Assembly (NCBI GenBank): GCA_023444095.1
Contig: JAEZRP010000010.1
Location: 1-64,000, forward strand
DNA from: Bacillota bacterium
Lineage (GTDB): Bacteria > Bacillota > Clostridia > Christensenellales > Aristaeellaceae
Length of the DNA: 64,000 nucleotides
Direction: 5' to 3'
The notes under the pieces are model-generated. The model searched no databases. It was not told the DNA's origin and saw only the letters and a program-made list of their open reading frames with translations. Made by a program: the position numbers and the translations under genes. This document shows, piece by piece, positions 36,205 to 44,470 of the stretch (position 1 is its first letter; each line of letters begins with the position of its first letter).

Positions 36205-38043
36205 TTATGCCGCCGGCTCAAACTGGCTCATGTACAGCTCTTGATAGAACCCGCCCTTCTCGATGAGCTCCTCGTGCTGCCCGCTCTCCACGATGTCGCC
36301 ATCCTTCATGACAAGGATCAGATCGGCGTTTTTGATGGTCGAGAGCCGGTGCGCGATCACAAACGAGGTGCGGTTCTCGGTGAGCGCGTCCATCGCCTTC
36401 TGGACGATCCGCTCCGTGCGGGTATCGACCGAGCTCGTCGCCTCGTCGAGGATGAGGAGGGGTGCTGACTGGATCATCGCCCGCGCGATGGTCAATAGCT
36501 GCTTCTGGCCCTCGGAGAGGCTGGACTTGTCGCCGAGCACCGTGTCGTACCCGTCCTGCAGCGTGCGGATGAAGTGGTGGAGTCCAACCGTGCGGCAAGC
36601 CGCTTCGACCTGCGCTTCGGTGACGTTCTCCTTGCTGTAGACGATGTTTTCCCGGATGGTGCCCTCGAAGAGCCACGTGTCCTGGAGAACCATACCGAAC
36701 AGCTCGTGCACGTTCTCGCGGGGGACGGATGAAATCGGCACGCCGTCGAGCAGAATCTCACCCGCGTCGATCTCGTAGAACCGCATGAGCAGGTTGACCA
36801 TCGTGGTCTTGCCCGCGCCCGTCGGACCGACGATCGCCACCTTCTGACCGGGCAGGACGCGCGCAGAGAAATCGTGGATAATGGTCTTGTCTGCCGAATA
36901 CCCGAACCTGACGTTCCGAAACTCGACGTCGCCCTTGATGTCTTTGAAGCGCGCGGTCTTTTCGCTCTCTTCCGCGAGCTCCTTCTCCCCGAGGAACTCG
37001 AACACGCGCTCGCCGGCAGCAGCCGTCCTTTGAAGGTTATTGAACGCCTGCGCCATCTGGGAGAGGGGCTGGGTGAAGAAGCGCACGTAGATCATGAACG
37101 CCACGATGACGCCAAACGTGATCGATCCGTTCAGGACGAGCGCCGCGCCCACCACGCACACGAGCACATAGCTCAAATTTCCCACGAAGCCCATGAGCGG
37201 CATCATGAGGCCTGAGAGGAACTGGGATTTCCACGCGCTCCGATAGAGCCGGGCGTTGATACCCTCGAACTCCTCGCCCGCCGCGCGGCTTCCGTTGTAG
37301 GCCTTGACGACGTTGTGGCCGGTGTAGACTTCCTCGACGAGGCCGTTGATCGCGCCGAGTTCCCGCTGCTGGGCAACGAAGTGCTTCTGCGAATACTTCA
37401 TGATGACCATCATGAGCGCGAATCCGATCCCGCTCGCGCCTACGGCGGTCAACGCCATGATCCAGTTGTTGTAAACCATCATGATCAGCGCGCCCACGAA
37501 CATGGTGATCGCCGAGACGAGGCCGGACACCGACTGGGTCATCGTCTGGCCGATGGCGTCCACATCGTTTGTCACGCGGCTCAGAACGTCGCCGTAACTC
37601 GTCTGATCGAAGTAGGAAAGGGGCATGCGGTTGATCTTGTCCGAAATGTCGGTGCGCATGTTCTTCGAGATCTTCTGCGTGACGCCCGCCATGATATAGC
37701 TCTGCGCGAAGTTCAAAACCGCCGAGACCAGATACAGCGCGATCAGCATGTAGGCGATCCGAAGCACCGCGCTGATGTCGATGTCCGCCATCTTCGGAAC
37801 CCCGTTCACGAATACCGGAATTCCCTTTGTAACCTCGTCTGTCAAATCCTTGAGATAATCCGGGCCGACGATCTGAAGGACCGTGCCGACCGCCGCCGCG
37901 ACGAGCGCGACTACGATGGCCGGGAGATAGCGTCCGCAGTAGCGGATGAGTTTTTTCATCGTCCCCTTGAAGTTTTTCGCCTTTTCGACGGGCCCGCCCA
38001 TGCCCGGGCCGCCCATCGGGCCCCTTCCACGCCTTTCGCTCAT
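36205..38043 (-). CDS. ABC exporter half-transporter (heterodimer partner, canonical Walker B)
   Basis: A 612-residue type-I exporter subunit: a Gly/Pro-rich N-terminus (GRGPMGGPGMGG), six membrane helices between about residues 40 and 330, then an ATPase domain. Walker A is GPTGAGKTT, the signature is LSEGQKQL (Gly to Glu), Walker B is LLILDEATSSVD with the catalytic Glu, and AHRLST is the H-loop. It overlaps the upstream exporter gene by ATGA. Paired with the 38040-39797 product it should form an asymmetric multidrug-type exporter. Expression is likely controlled by the MarR protein two genes upstream. Confidence 0.93.
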   Translation of the reverse strand: MSERRGRGPMGGPGMGGPVEKAKNFKGTMKKLIRYCGRYLPAIVVALVAAAVGTVLQIVGPDYLKDLTDEVTKGIPVFVNGVPKMADIDISAVLRIAYMLIALYLVSAVLNFAQSYIMAGVTQKISKNMRTDISDKINRMPLSYFDQTSYGDVLSRVTNDVDAIGQTMTQSVSGLVSAITMFVGALIMMVYNNWIMALTAVGASGIGFALMMVIMKYSQKHFVAQQRELGAINGLVEEVYTGHNVVKAYNGSRAAGEEFEGINARLYRSAWKSQFLSGLMMPLMGFVGNLSYVLVCVVGAALVLNGSITFGVIVAFMIYVRFFTQPLSQMAQAFNNLQRTAAAGERVFEFLGEKELAEESEKTARFKDIKGDVEFRNVRFGYSADKTIIHDFSARVLPGQKVAIVGPTGAGKTTMVNLLMRFYEIDAGEILLDGVPISSVPRENVHELFGMVLQDTWLFEGTIRENIVYSKENVTEAQVEAACRTVGLHHFIRTLQDGYDTVLGDKSSLSEGQKQLLTIARAMIQSAPLLILDEATSSVDTRTERIVQKAMDALTENRTSFVIAHRLSTIKNADLILVMKDGDIVESGQHEELIEKGGFYQELYMSQFEPAA

Positions 38044-39797
38044 GACGCGAGTTCCTCCTGACTGAGTTGCGACTGGGCAATCTCCTGATAGACCGCGCAA
38101 CTCGAAAGTAGCTCCCTGTGCGTGCCGATGCCCACGATTTTGCCCTCGTCCAGCACCACGATTTTGTCCGCGTCCATGATCGTGCCGATGCGCTGCGCGA
38201 CGATCATGCTCGTGACGCCCGCCGTCTCGCGCTTTAATTGCGTGCGCAAAAGCCGGTCGGTCTTGTAGTCGAGCGCGGAAAACGAGTCATCGAAGATATA
38301 GACCTCGGGCGCGAAACAGACCGCCCGCGCGATGGCGAGCCGCTGCTTCTGGCCGCCGGAGATATTCTGGCCAGACTGCGCGATGGCCGCCTCATAGCCG
38401 CCCTCCATGGCCTCCACGAAGTCCGCGCCTTGCGCGATCCGGACGGCGCGCCTGACGTCTTCCTCCGTCGCCGTGCGACCTCCGTCGCCGTAGTCGACGT
38501 TTGAGGACACGGTTCCCCGGAACAGCACTGCCTTCTGCGGCACGTAGCCGATCTTTTTATGCAGCGTCTCCTGCGCGTACTCCCGGACGTTCACGCCCGA
38601 GACGAGCACCTCGCCGTCTGTCGCATCGAAGAAGCGCGGCACGAGGTTAATGAGCGTCGATTTGCCGCTGCCCGTCGAGCCGATGAAGGCGATGGTCTCG
38701 CCCTTTTTGACGGAGAAGGAGATGTCCTTGAGCACGTAATCCGCCGCGCCGGGATACTTGAAGGAGACGTTCCGAAATTCCACCTCGCCCTCGCGCCCGG
38801 CATCGCCCTGCGTGCGCGCGCCGTCGAGGATGGTGGGCTTGGTCTCGAGCACCTCGTTGATGCGCTTGGCGGACACCGCCGCGCGCGGCAGCATGATGAA
38901 CATCATGACCATCATCATGAACGCCATGATGACCTGCATCGCGTAGGAAGTGAACACGACCATGTTTGAGAAAAGCGTCACGCGCTCCATCATGCCGGCG
39001 GCGTTGATGAGGTACGCGCCGATCCAGTAAATGGAAAGCGTCAAGCCGCTCATGAGGAGCATCATCATCGGCATCATGATGGCCATGGCCCGGCCGGTGT
39101 ACAGCTGGGTGCCCGTCAGTTCCTGATTCGCGTTCTCGAACTTTTCCGACTGGTACTTTTCCGCGTTGTAGGCGCGGATGACGCGCAGACCGGTGAGGTT
39201 TTCGCGCGTCACGCGATTGAGATTGTCGGTGAGCGTCTGCATCATCCGGAATTTTGGCAGCACGAACACCACGATCAGGGAGATCATCGCGAGCAGAATC
39301 GCCAGCGTGACGCCGGTGGCGAGCGACCACTCGACGCCCTTTCCGACGATCTTCGTGATCGCCCATACCGCTAGAATCGGCGCCTTCACGACGATCTGCA
39401 GGCCCATTGTGACAAGCATCTGGATCTGGGTCACATCGTTGGTGGAGCGCGTGATCAGGCTGGCGGTGGAAAACCGGCCGATCTCCTCCATGGAAAAGGA
39501 GTCGACCTTGTGAAAGAGCAGGCTCCTGAGCCGAAGTGCCAGGGAGGCCGCGAGGCGCGAGGCGAAAAAGCCTACGACGATGGCCGCGGCGAAGCTCCCG
39601 AACGCGCAAAGGAGCATGTAAGAGCCCTGCCTCCAGATCTCGCCAATGGTGCTGCCCGGCGCCATCGTGAGCTGGGTCACCTCCGACATGTAATCCGGCA
39701 GCTTCAAATCGAGCCAAACCTGTGCGACAATGAAGAGCACGCTCGCGAGGATCACGCCCCACTCCCGCCCCTTGAAATGCCTGAAAATTTTGATCAT
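38040..39797 (-). CDS. ABC exporter half-transporter (heterodimer partner, degenerate Walker B)
   Basis: A 585-residue type-I exporter subunit with six membrane helices and a C-terminal ATPase. Walker A is GSTGSGKST, the signature is ISGGQKQRLAIARA (canonical), and Walker B is VYIFDDSFSALD, where Asp replaces the catalytic Glu. The H-loop region reads AQRIGTI, with Gln instead of His. These losses, with the LSEGQ signature of its partner, put one of the two ATP sites in the degenerate class. It follows the MarR gene by 10 bases in the same operon. The transported substrate is unknown; MarR-linked pairs often export drugs or peptides. Confidence 0.93.
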   Translation of the reverse strand: MIKIFRHFKGREWGVILASVLFIVAQVWLDLKLPDYMSEVTQLTMAPGSTIGEIWRQGSYMLLCAFGSFAAAIVVGFFASRLAASLALRLRSLLFHKVDSFSMEEIGRFSTASLITRSTNDVTQIQMLVTMGLQIVVKAPILAVWAITKIVGKGVEWSLATGVTLAILLAMISLIVVFVLPKFRMMQTLTDNLNRVTRENLTGLRVIRAYNAEKYQSEKFENANQELTGTQLYTGRAMAIMMPMMMLLMSGLTLSIYWIGAYLINAAGMMERVTLFSNMVVFTSYAMQVIMAFMMMVMMFIMLPRAAVSAKRINEVLETKPTILDGARTQGDAGREGEVEFRNVSFKYPGAADYVLKDISFSVKKGETIAFIGSTGSGKSTLINLVPRFFDATDGEVLVSGVNVREYAQETLHKKIGYVPQKAVLFRGTVSSNVDYGDGGRTATEEDVRRAVRIAQGADFVEAMEGGYEAAIAQSGQNISGGQKQRLAIARAVCFAPEVYIFDDSFSALDYKTDRLLRTQLKRETAGVTSMIVAQRIGTIMDADKIVVLDEGKIVGIGTHRELLSSCAVYQEIAQSQLSQEELAS

Positions 39798-39807
39798 ACG
39801 TCTTCTC

Positions 39808-40257
39808 CTATTTTTGTTTGCATTTTTCTGCTTTTTGGGCCGCGAATTCCGCGAGTCGCCCGGTGATCCGAACGTACTCCCGCGCGTCCTCCTCGCCCAG
39901 CATGGAGAGGAGCGTCGTCGCCATGCGTATGATGTCCCGATGCCTCTCCTCGACTATCTCCCGCCCGGCGGGGGTGATCTTGACGAGGATGCGGCGCCTG
40001 TCGTTCTCGTCGATCTCGCGCGTGACAAGCCCCTTCTTCTCGAGGCTGTTGAGCGCCGCCGCGACGCGCGCCGTGGTGCGCCGGATGCCCCGGCTGATCT
40101 CGCTCGGCTTTACCGGACAACCGCGCCGTTCAACGAAGTGCAGGGCGATCATCTCTCCGCGCAGCGATTCCGCGATGTCCATGTGCGGCCGCTCGTTCCC
40201 CAGCGCGAACATCCTCTGAAGAAGCTCGGCGGCCAGCGCCTCATAGTCCATATCCAT
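39808..40257 (-). CDS. MarR-family transcriptional regulator
   Basis: A 149-residue winged-helix protein. SRGIRRTTARVAAALNSLEKKGLVTREIDENDRRRILVKIT shows the recognition helix and the D-x-R-R-x wing typical of MarR. It is first in a three-gene operon with the heterodimeric ABC exporter. A 10-bp inverted repeat over its own -10 box (40272-40302) is the probable operator, so a ligand releasing MarR would raise both regulator and exporter. The start ATG is at 40257; an ATG six bases further in is an alternative. Confidence 0.9.
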   Translation of the reverse strand: MDMDYEALAAELLQRMFALGNERPHMDIAESLRGEMIALHFVERRGCPVKPSEISRGIRRTTARVAAALNSLEKKGLVTREIDENDRRRILVKITPAGREIVEERHRDIIRMATTLLSMLGEEDAREYVRITGRLAEFAAQKAEKCKQK

Positions 40258-40271
40258 GCCCCCTAAAATTA

Positions 40272-40302
40272 GCTAACACCGTTTATTATATGCGGTGTTA
40301 GC
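40272..40302 (-). promoter_or_regulatory. MarR operator overlapping the exporter-operon promoter
   Basis: GCTAACACCG at 40272-40281 and CGGTGTTAGC at 40293-40302 are a perfect 10-bp inverted repeat with an 11-bp spacer. The minus-strand TATAAT (40290-40285) lies in the spacer. No good -35 was seen. Binding would block the promoter. Confidence 0.65.
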
Positions 40303-40716
40303 GTTCCGGATAGGTGAAAACGGATAACGATCGGTAAATGGTCCGTAAATTCGAACAATGGTAGAAATGCCCCGCCGGGAGGTGTCCCAGTAGAAACGCC
40401 TCTTACCGAAACAGCGCTCGAGTATCTCTCGACCACTCATTCTCGTCGTGCCTCCCGGACAATCACCCAAGGCATGAATATGAACACAAGGCGTGAAAGT
40501 CCTCAGCGCTATGGGTTTCGCATACAAAAACTTCGGGAGCGATCTTGAAAATATTCCCAACTATACCGTCGTTCTTTTGTCGGAATCCGAGTATCATGAT
40601 AAGTATTTATATATTTTCATTATATAATGCAAACGAATTCAACGATTTTCATACTGCATTTCAGCGCCACGCACATTTTGAAGCCGAACGTTCGTGTAGA
40701 GTTGCCGGAACATTGA
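40303..40716. other. AT-richer intergenic stretch before the agr operon
   Basis: About 410 bases without a credible gene. The part from 40560 on is clearly richer in A and T than the rest of the window. CGAACGTTCG at 40685-40694 is a perfect 10-bp palindrome about 25 bases upstream of the agr promoter and could be a regulator site. The minus-strand frame 40273-40560 has no ribosome site or recognisable product. Confidence 0.4.
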
Positions 40717-40745
40717 TTGCATACAAGCTACTAATGTGGTATAAT
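40717..40745 (+). promoter_or_regulatory. Sigma-A promoter of the agr-type operon
   Basis: TTGCAT at 40717-40722 and TATAAT at 40740-40745 with a 17-bp spacer, TGG just before the -10. Transcription should start near 40752, directly before AAAAGGAG. Confidence 0.7.
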
Positions 40746-40781
40746 ATGTGAAAATAAAAGGAGAAGTCTCTGAACGGCAGC

Positions 40782-41342
40782 ATGTTACTGTTTTTACTGA
40801 GCGCTTGCCTGATCGCGAAGATCCGACGCTATCGCCTGACACCAATTTGGCGGGATTATTCCCTGTACCCGCTCTTCATTGTCGAGTGCGCATACTGGAT
40901 TTTTCAGGTCTTCACGTTCGCGGGCGACCATCGGTTCGTGCCATACGCGGCGTATCTGCAGTCGGCTTATCTCCTGAGCCTCGTCTTCCCGATTCTCCGG
41001 CACCGCCTGTACGTGCGGGCGATCGTCGGGACGGGGATGACGCTTGCCGGAACGGGGATGAACAGGCTCGTTATCGCGGCAAACGGCGGCAAAATGCCTG
41101 TTTACCCGACGCTTTCCACCCTTACGGGATACTTTGACCCTGGTGCGCTTGCGGGCGGCTTTGACTCAGCCCACGCACTGATGAACAGGAACACGGCGCT
41201 CAGATTTCTGGGCGATTACATAGACGTGGGTTTCAGCATCATGAGCCCCGGCGATCTGCTGATTCACGGATTTTCAGCGATCATTTTCTACGGTGCAATC
41301 AAGAGCCTGAACAAACAAAAGAGCGAGGCGGGGTTACATTGA
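40782..41342 (+). CDS. DUF5317-like integral membrane protein
   Basis: A 186-residue membrane protein with about five helices and the conserved GMNRLVIAANGGKMPVYP, LGDYIDV and SPGDLLIHGFSAII blocks seen in DUF5317 proteins, whose function is unknown. The ATG at 40782 is 18 bases from the AGGAG site at 40759-40763; CTG at 40770, in frame and 6 bases from it, may be the true start, adding four residues. It is the first gene of the agr-type operon and the next gene overlaps its stop by 4 bases. Whether it helps signal export or sensing is not known. Confidence 0.7.
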   Translation: MLLFLLSACLIAKIRRYRLTPIWRDYSLYPLFIVECAYWIFQVFTFAGDHRFVPYAAYLQSAYLLSLVFPILRHRLYVRAIVGTGMTLAGTGMNRLVIAANGGKMPVYPTLSTLTGYFDPGALAGGFDSAHALMNRNTALRFLGDYIDVGFSIMSPGDLLIHGFSAIIFYGAIKSLNKQKSEAGLH

Positions 41343-41815
41343 AAAATTTACAGTTATTCATCTCGGCGGGTCTGTTGGGTTACTTCCTGCAGAGCAGCGG
41401 ATACATACTCGGAATCTGCGCAACAGCAAAAAAAAGAGTGCGTCCTCTTTCGTTCCTGCTTACCAGCGTCGCGTGCGCTATATTCATTTTCATAGTTCGA
41501 CAGTTTGGCGGGTTCACCTTTGGCGTGCATACGATGATTATCTTGCTCGTCATGAATCTTCTTTGTGTCCTTCTCCTGAAAGTAGATGTCAAGCCATCAA
41601 TCCTCGGCTCGCTCCTTGTATCGGTGCTCGTGATCGTCGGCGAAGCGGTCAATTTCCTCATCTTGATGCCCTTTTACACAAAGGATGTCATTGTCGCAAG
41701 GATGGCGGAACCGCTCTTTAAGGCGTGGGCAGGCGTGCCCGGCAACGTTCTCCTGATTGTCATCGTTATCGTCGCATACGGGCTGCGCGTGCTTAAAAGG
41801 AAGAAGAATGCCTGA
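41339..41815 (+). CDS. Four-to-five-helix membrane protein in the agr operon, hypothetical
   Basis: A 158-residue hydrophobic protein starting at TTG 41339 (TTGA overlap with the previous stop). Helices are roughly residues 5-25, 38-55, 60-80, 85-112 and 132-152, with a basic tail LKRKKNA. The layout resembles the membrane sensor part of AgrC-like kinases without the kinase, but I cannot show homology. It ends one base into the AgrB gene (41815), so translation of the two is coupled. It may be an immunity, export or receptor component of the peptide signal. Confidence 0.6.
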   Translation: MKNLQLFISAGLLGYFLQSSGYILGICATAKKRVRPLSFLLTSVACAIFIFIVRQFGGFTFGVHTMIILLVMNLLCVLLLKVDVKPSILGSLLVSVLVIVGEAVNFLILMPFYTKDVIVARMAEPLFKAWAGVPGNVLLIVIVIVAYGLRVLKRKKNA

Positions 41816-42441
41816 TGGAAAAACTTGCAAACCGGATCGCGGAAACTGTAGCGCGGAATAACGGACTGGACGAAGAGCGAAAGCGCGTCGTCGCCTACGG
41901 GCTTAGCGCGCTCATCCAGATGCTCTTTCTGCTGTTTTCCAGCCTTGTTTTTGGACTTCTGTTCCACTGCTTCGTGGAATCGATGGTCATCTTTGCATCG
42001 GTCGGGCTCATCAAGAGGGCGACCGGGGGAGCGCATTCGAACACGAGCGGAAACTGCACAGTCATCAGCCTCGTCTCGATCTTCGTGATGGCGCTCGTCT
42101 CGCGCTATGTCGTTCCGGTGGTCGAACCCTACTGGTACGTTTACTTGGTTTTCGCGGTTCTGTCGTTTGGTATCGCATTCTTTACCGTCTTCAGACGCGC
42201 GCCCGTCGCGACCCCAAAAAAGCCGATCACGCGCCCCGAGAAGATCAGGCGGCTGCGTAGGCAAAGTTTCATGACGGTCGGCGCATTCTTCGCCCTTGCG
42301 GTCGCATGGATCCTCCTGGCCCGGTACAATCCGCGGCTTGTGAACGCGTCGGTCAGCTTGTGTCTGGCTGCGCTCTGGCAGAGCTTCATGCTGACCGAAT
42401 CGGGCGCGAAACTAATTTCCTTTATCGATTCATCGGCCTAA
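41815..42441 (+). CDS. agrB: Accessory gene regulator B (AgrB) peptide-processing membrane endopeptidase
   Basis: A 208-residue membrane protein of the AgrB family. The catalytic pair is visible: His in RATGGAHS near residue 70 and Cys in GNCTVIS near 80, separated as in AgrB. N-terminal NRIAETVARNNG and several hydrophobic helices agree. AgrB cuts the AgrD precursor at its C-terminal side and forms the thiolactone. The adjacent 41-residue AgrD at 42481 is the obvious substrate. The C-terminus is longer and more basic (PKKPITRPEKIRRLRRQ) than in staphylococci, as usual in Clostridia. Confidence 0.92.
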   Translation: MEKLANRIAETVARNNGLDEERKRVVAYGLSALIQMLFLLFSSLVFGLLFHCFVESMVIFASVGLIKRATGGAHSNTSGNCTVISLVSIFVMALVSRYVVPVVEPYWYVYLVFAVLSFGIAFFTVFRRAPVATPKKPITRPEKIRRLRRQSFMTVGAFFALAVAWILLARYNPRLVNASVSLCLAALWQSFMLTESGAKLISFIDSSA

Positions 42442-42480
42442 CCCGCATGGATTAGATTATTTGAAAGGAGGTGTAACAGA

Positions 42481-42606
42481 ATGAAGAGCAAGATCCTGTC
42501 CGCGGTCGCGGTTATCGGAACTCTCGTGGCCACCATCGCCGCGACGTCCGCCTGCTTGTGGTACGTCTACCAGCCCGAGGAGCCCGAATCCCTCCGCAAT
42601 CTGTAA
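42481..42606 (+). CDS. agrD: AgrD-type cyclic lactone autoinducer precursor peptide
   Basis: A 41-residue ORF with a very strong AAAGGAGGTG ribosome site. It has the three AgrD parts: a charged then hydrophobic amphipathic leader (MKSKILSAVAVIGTLVATIA), a core region TSACLWYVY with the single Cys for ring closure, and an acidic tail QPEEPESLRNL. The Cys-x-W-Y-x-Y-QPExPE arrangement is the pattern of Clostridia cyclic lactone autoinducers. The mature ring probably uses Cys25 and the next four residues, ending at Val29 or nearby (inferred from the five-member ring rule). It follows agrB by 39 bases. Confidence 0.9.
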   Translation: MKSKILSAVAVIGTLVATIAATSACLWYVYQPEEPESLRNL

Positions 42607-42623
42607 TGAGTCATTCGGCCCAG

Positions 42624-42673
42624 CCGTCCTGCCGCGCGAAAACGGACAACCTTCGTTGCCCGTGGCAGGACGG
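42624..42673 (+). other. Long-loop hairpin between agrD and the c-di-GMP gene
   Basis: CCGTCCTGCC at 42624-42633 and GGCAGGACGG at 42664-42673 pair perfectly over a 30-base loop. It has only a weak T-run (TGTTTCTC), so it may attenuate or protect the agrD message but not fully end it before the GTG at 42710. Confidence 0.5.
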
Positions 42674-42709
42674 TGTTTCTCGCATACAAACACGCCGGGG
42701 AGTGAACGC

Positions 42710-44398
42710 GTGGAAAACTTAAATAACAACAGAAGAGAAGAGCAAGACCGGATTTTCCTTGTCATCAAGGGACTGGCTCTAATCTTCTGCACATATCCGC
42801 TCTTCGAACTGTTTTTTAAATACTCATCGACCGATTACCTAAGCGAGTTCAACCTCCAGTCGCTGATGACCTTATTCGCGCTGATATTGGTCGTTCTTTG
42901 CGTTTGGCTTCTTCTGAACGCGCGCAAGACCGGCTACCGCTGGTTCGTTTGGCTCGAAATCGCCGTGTTTTACCTGATCTGTCTGATTTCCATACTGGTC
43001 AGCGGCGGCTATGAAAGCAGCTACAAGTTCCTGTTTATCTATATGGTCGTGGCATACACCATTCAGGTGGGCCAGGCGACAGGCTTCGCGATCACGGCGA
43101 TCACATCTGCCACGCTGTTCGTGATGGACGCCATCATGTTTCAGGGTAGGGGCGTGAATCCGGAGATTCAGTCGGACCTCGCACTGTCGATCCTTTTTCT
43201 CGCGGTTTCCTACATCCTCGGCCGATTTGCCAAGGTCGAAAGGCGGCACATCGAGGAACTGACGCGGCTCGTCAACGTCGACGGTCTGACGGGGCTTTAT
43301 AACCACCGCTTTTTCTTTGAGACGATTGAGCGCGTGTTTCAGAGCGCGATGAACGAAAAGGACAATTTTTCCCTCGCGATGTTCGATATCGACTACTTCA
43401 AACAATACAACGACATCTTCGGCCATCAGATGGGCGATAAGGTTCTGCGCGACATGTCGGACTGCATGGCGGAGCACATGCGCGCGGGGGACGTCCTCTG
43501 CCGGTACGGCGGGGAGGAATTCGCGCTCCTCATGCCCCACACACCCATCGGCGAAGCGCAGAAGATCGCGGAACGGCTGCGCCTCGCGATTCACGAAATG
43601 CCCGTCGAGGGCGAACATCTGATCACAGGCGGGCGGATCACGATCTCTGCGGGCGTTTCGCAGGTGAGTCGCGACGATCGGAACCACAACGACATCATCT
43701 CGCGCGCCGACTCGGCGCTCTACCACGCGAAGTACCTCCGCAAAAACTGCGTAGAGACGTACATGGACGTCCTCGAACAGTTCGACGATCTCGACGACAA
43801 GAAGCGCGACGCGCTCATTTCGGCCAAGGCTCTCATCTCGGTCGTCAACATCCGTGACTCCTACACGTACAGCCACACCGAGCGTGTGGTGTTCAACTGC
43901 GAGATGATGGCAAAGGCTTTCTATCTCTCCCAGGAAGACAGGCGCACGCTCATTCTGGCGGCGAGCCTCCATGATCTCGGGAAGATCAACATCTCGAAGG
44001 ACATCCTGATCGCGGACCACGAGTTGACGCAGGAGGAATGGGAACTGATCAGAAAGCACCCGGAGGCGTCGAGCAACATCGTCGGCAAGATTGAGGGACT
44101 CGAGGAGGTCGCGCTCATCATCCGGCAGCATCACGAGCGGTACGACGGAAAGGGCTACCCGGACGGGCTGAAGCACGGCGAGATCCATCCGCTCACCTAC
44201 GTCCTGACGCTCGCCGATTCGTTCGACGCCATGACGAACGACCGCCCGTACAAGAAGGCGAAGACCTTCGCGAACGCCATCCGGGAGATTCGCGAGTGCG
44301 AAGGAAAGCAGTTCGATCCCGAGACCGCCGAAATATTCATCGAGACCATCAAAAACCTGTTGAACACAAAGGAGTTCGAGCTCAAGGAAGTGAAGTGA
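42710..44398 (+). CDS. Membrane-anchored GGDEF and HD-GYP dual-domain c-di-GMP enzyme
   Basis: A 562-residue protein starting at GTG 42710 after GGGGAG. Residues about 15-185 contain five to six membrane helices with the SGGYESSYKFLFIYMVV block, likely the sensor. The GGDEF domain (about 195-355) has an intact RYGGEEF active site and RAGD five residues before it, matching the inhibitory I-site. The HD-GYP domain (about 370-555) shows HTERV, HDLGK, HHERYDGKGYPDGL and DSFDAMTNDRPY, all metal and GYP residues present. It can in principle both make and destroy cyclic di-GMP. It is last in the agr operon, before a clear terminator, where AgrC and AgrA would normally be. Confidence 0.9.
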   Translation: MENLNNNRREEQDRIFLVIKGLALIFCTYPLFELFFKYSSTDYLSEFNLQSLMTLFALILVVLCVWLLLNARKTGYRWFVWLEIAVFYLICLISILVSGGYESSYKFLFIYMVVAYTIQVGQATGFAITAITSATLFVMDAIMFQGRGVNPEIQSDLALSILFLAVSYILGRFAKVERRHIEELTRLVNVDGLTGLYNHRFFFETIERVFQSAMNEKDNFSLAMFDIDYFKQYNDIFGHQMGDKVLRDMSDCMAEHMRAGDVLCRYGGEEFALLMPHTPIGEAQKIAERLRLAIHEMPVEGEHLITGGRITISAGVSQVSRDDRNHNDIISRADSALYHAKYLRKNCVETYMDVLEQFDDLDDKKRDALISAKALISVVNIRDSYTYSHTERVVFNCEMMAKAFYLSQEDRRTLILAASLHDLGKINISKDILIADHELTQEEWELIRKHPEASSNIVGKIEGLEEVALIIRQHHERYDGKGYPDGLKHGEIHPLTYVLTLADSFDAMTNDRPYKKAKTFANAIREIRECEGKQFDPETAEIFIETIKNLLNTKEFELKEVK

Positions 44399-44413
44399 GC
44401 GCGAAACTCGCCA

Positions 44414-44438
44414 AGAGGCCTTCGGGTCTCTTTTCTTT
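44414..44438 (+). terminator. Terminator of the agr/c-di-GMP operon
   Basis: AGAGGCC at 44414-44420 pairs with GGTCTCT at 44425-44431 (one G-U) around a TTCG loop, followed by TTTTCTTT. Confidence 0.8.
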
Positions 44439-44470
44439 GTCCCTTATAATGAACCTCGGGAAGCAACGCC

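Noticed and set aside
40273..40560. 95-codon minus-strand frame before the agr operon
   Set aside because: It has no ribosome site or known motif, and overlaps the MarR operator.
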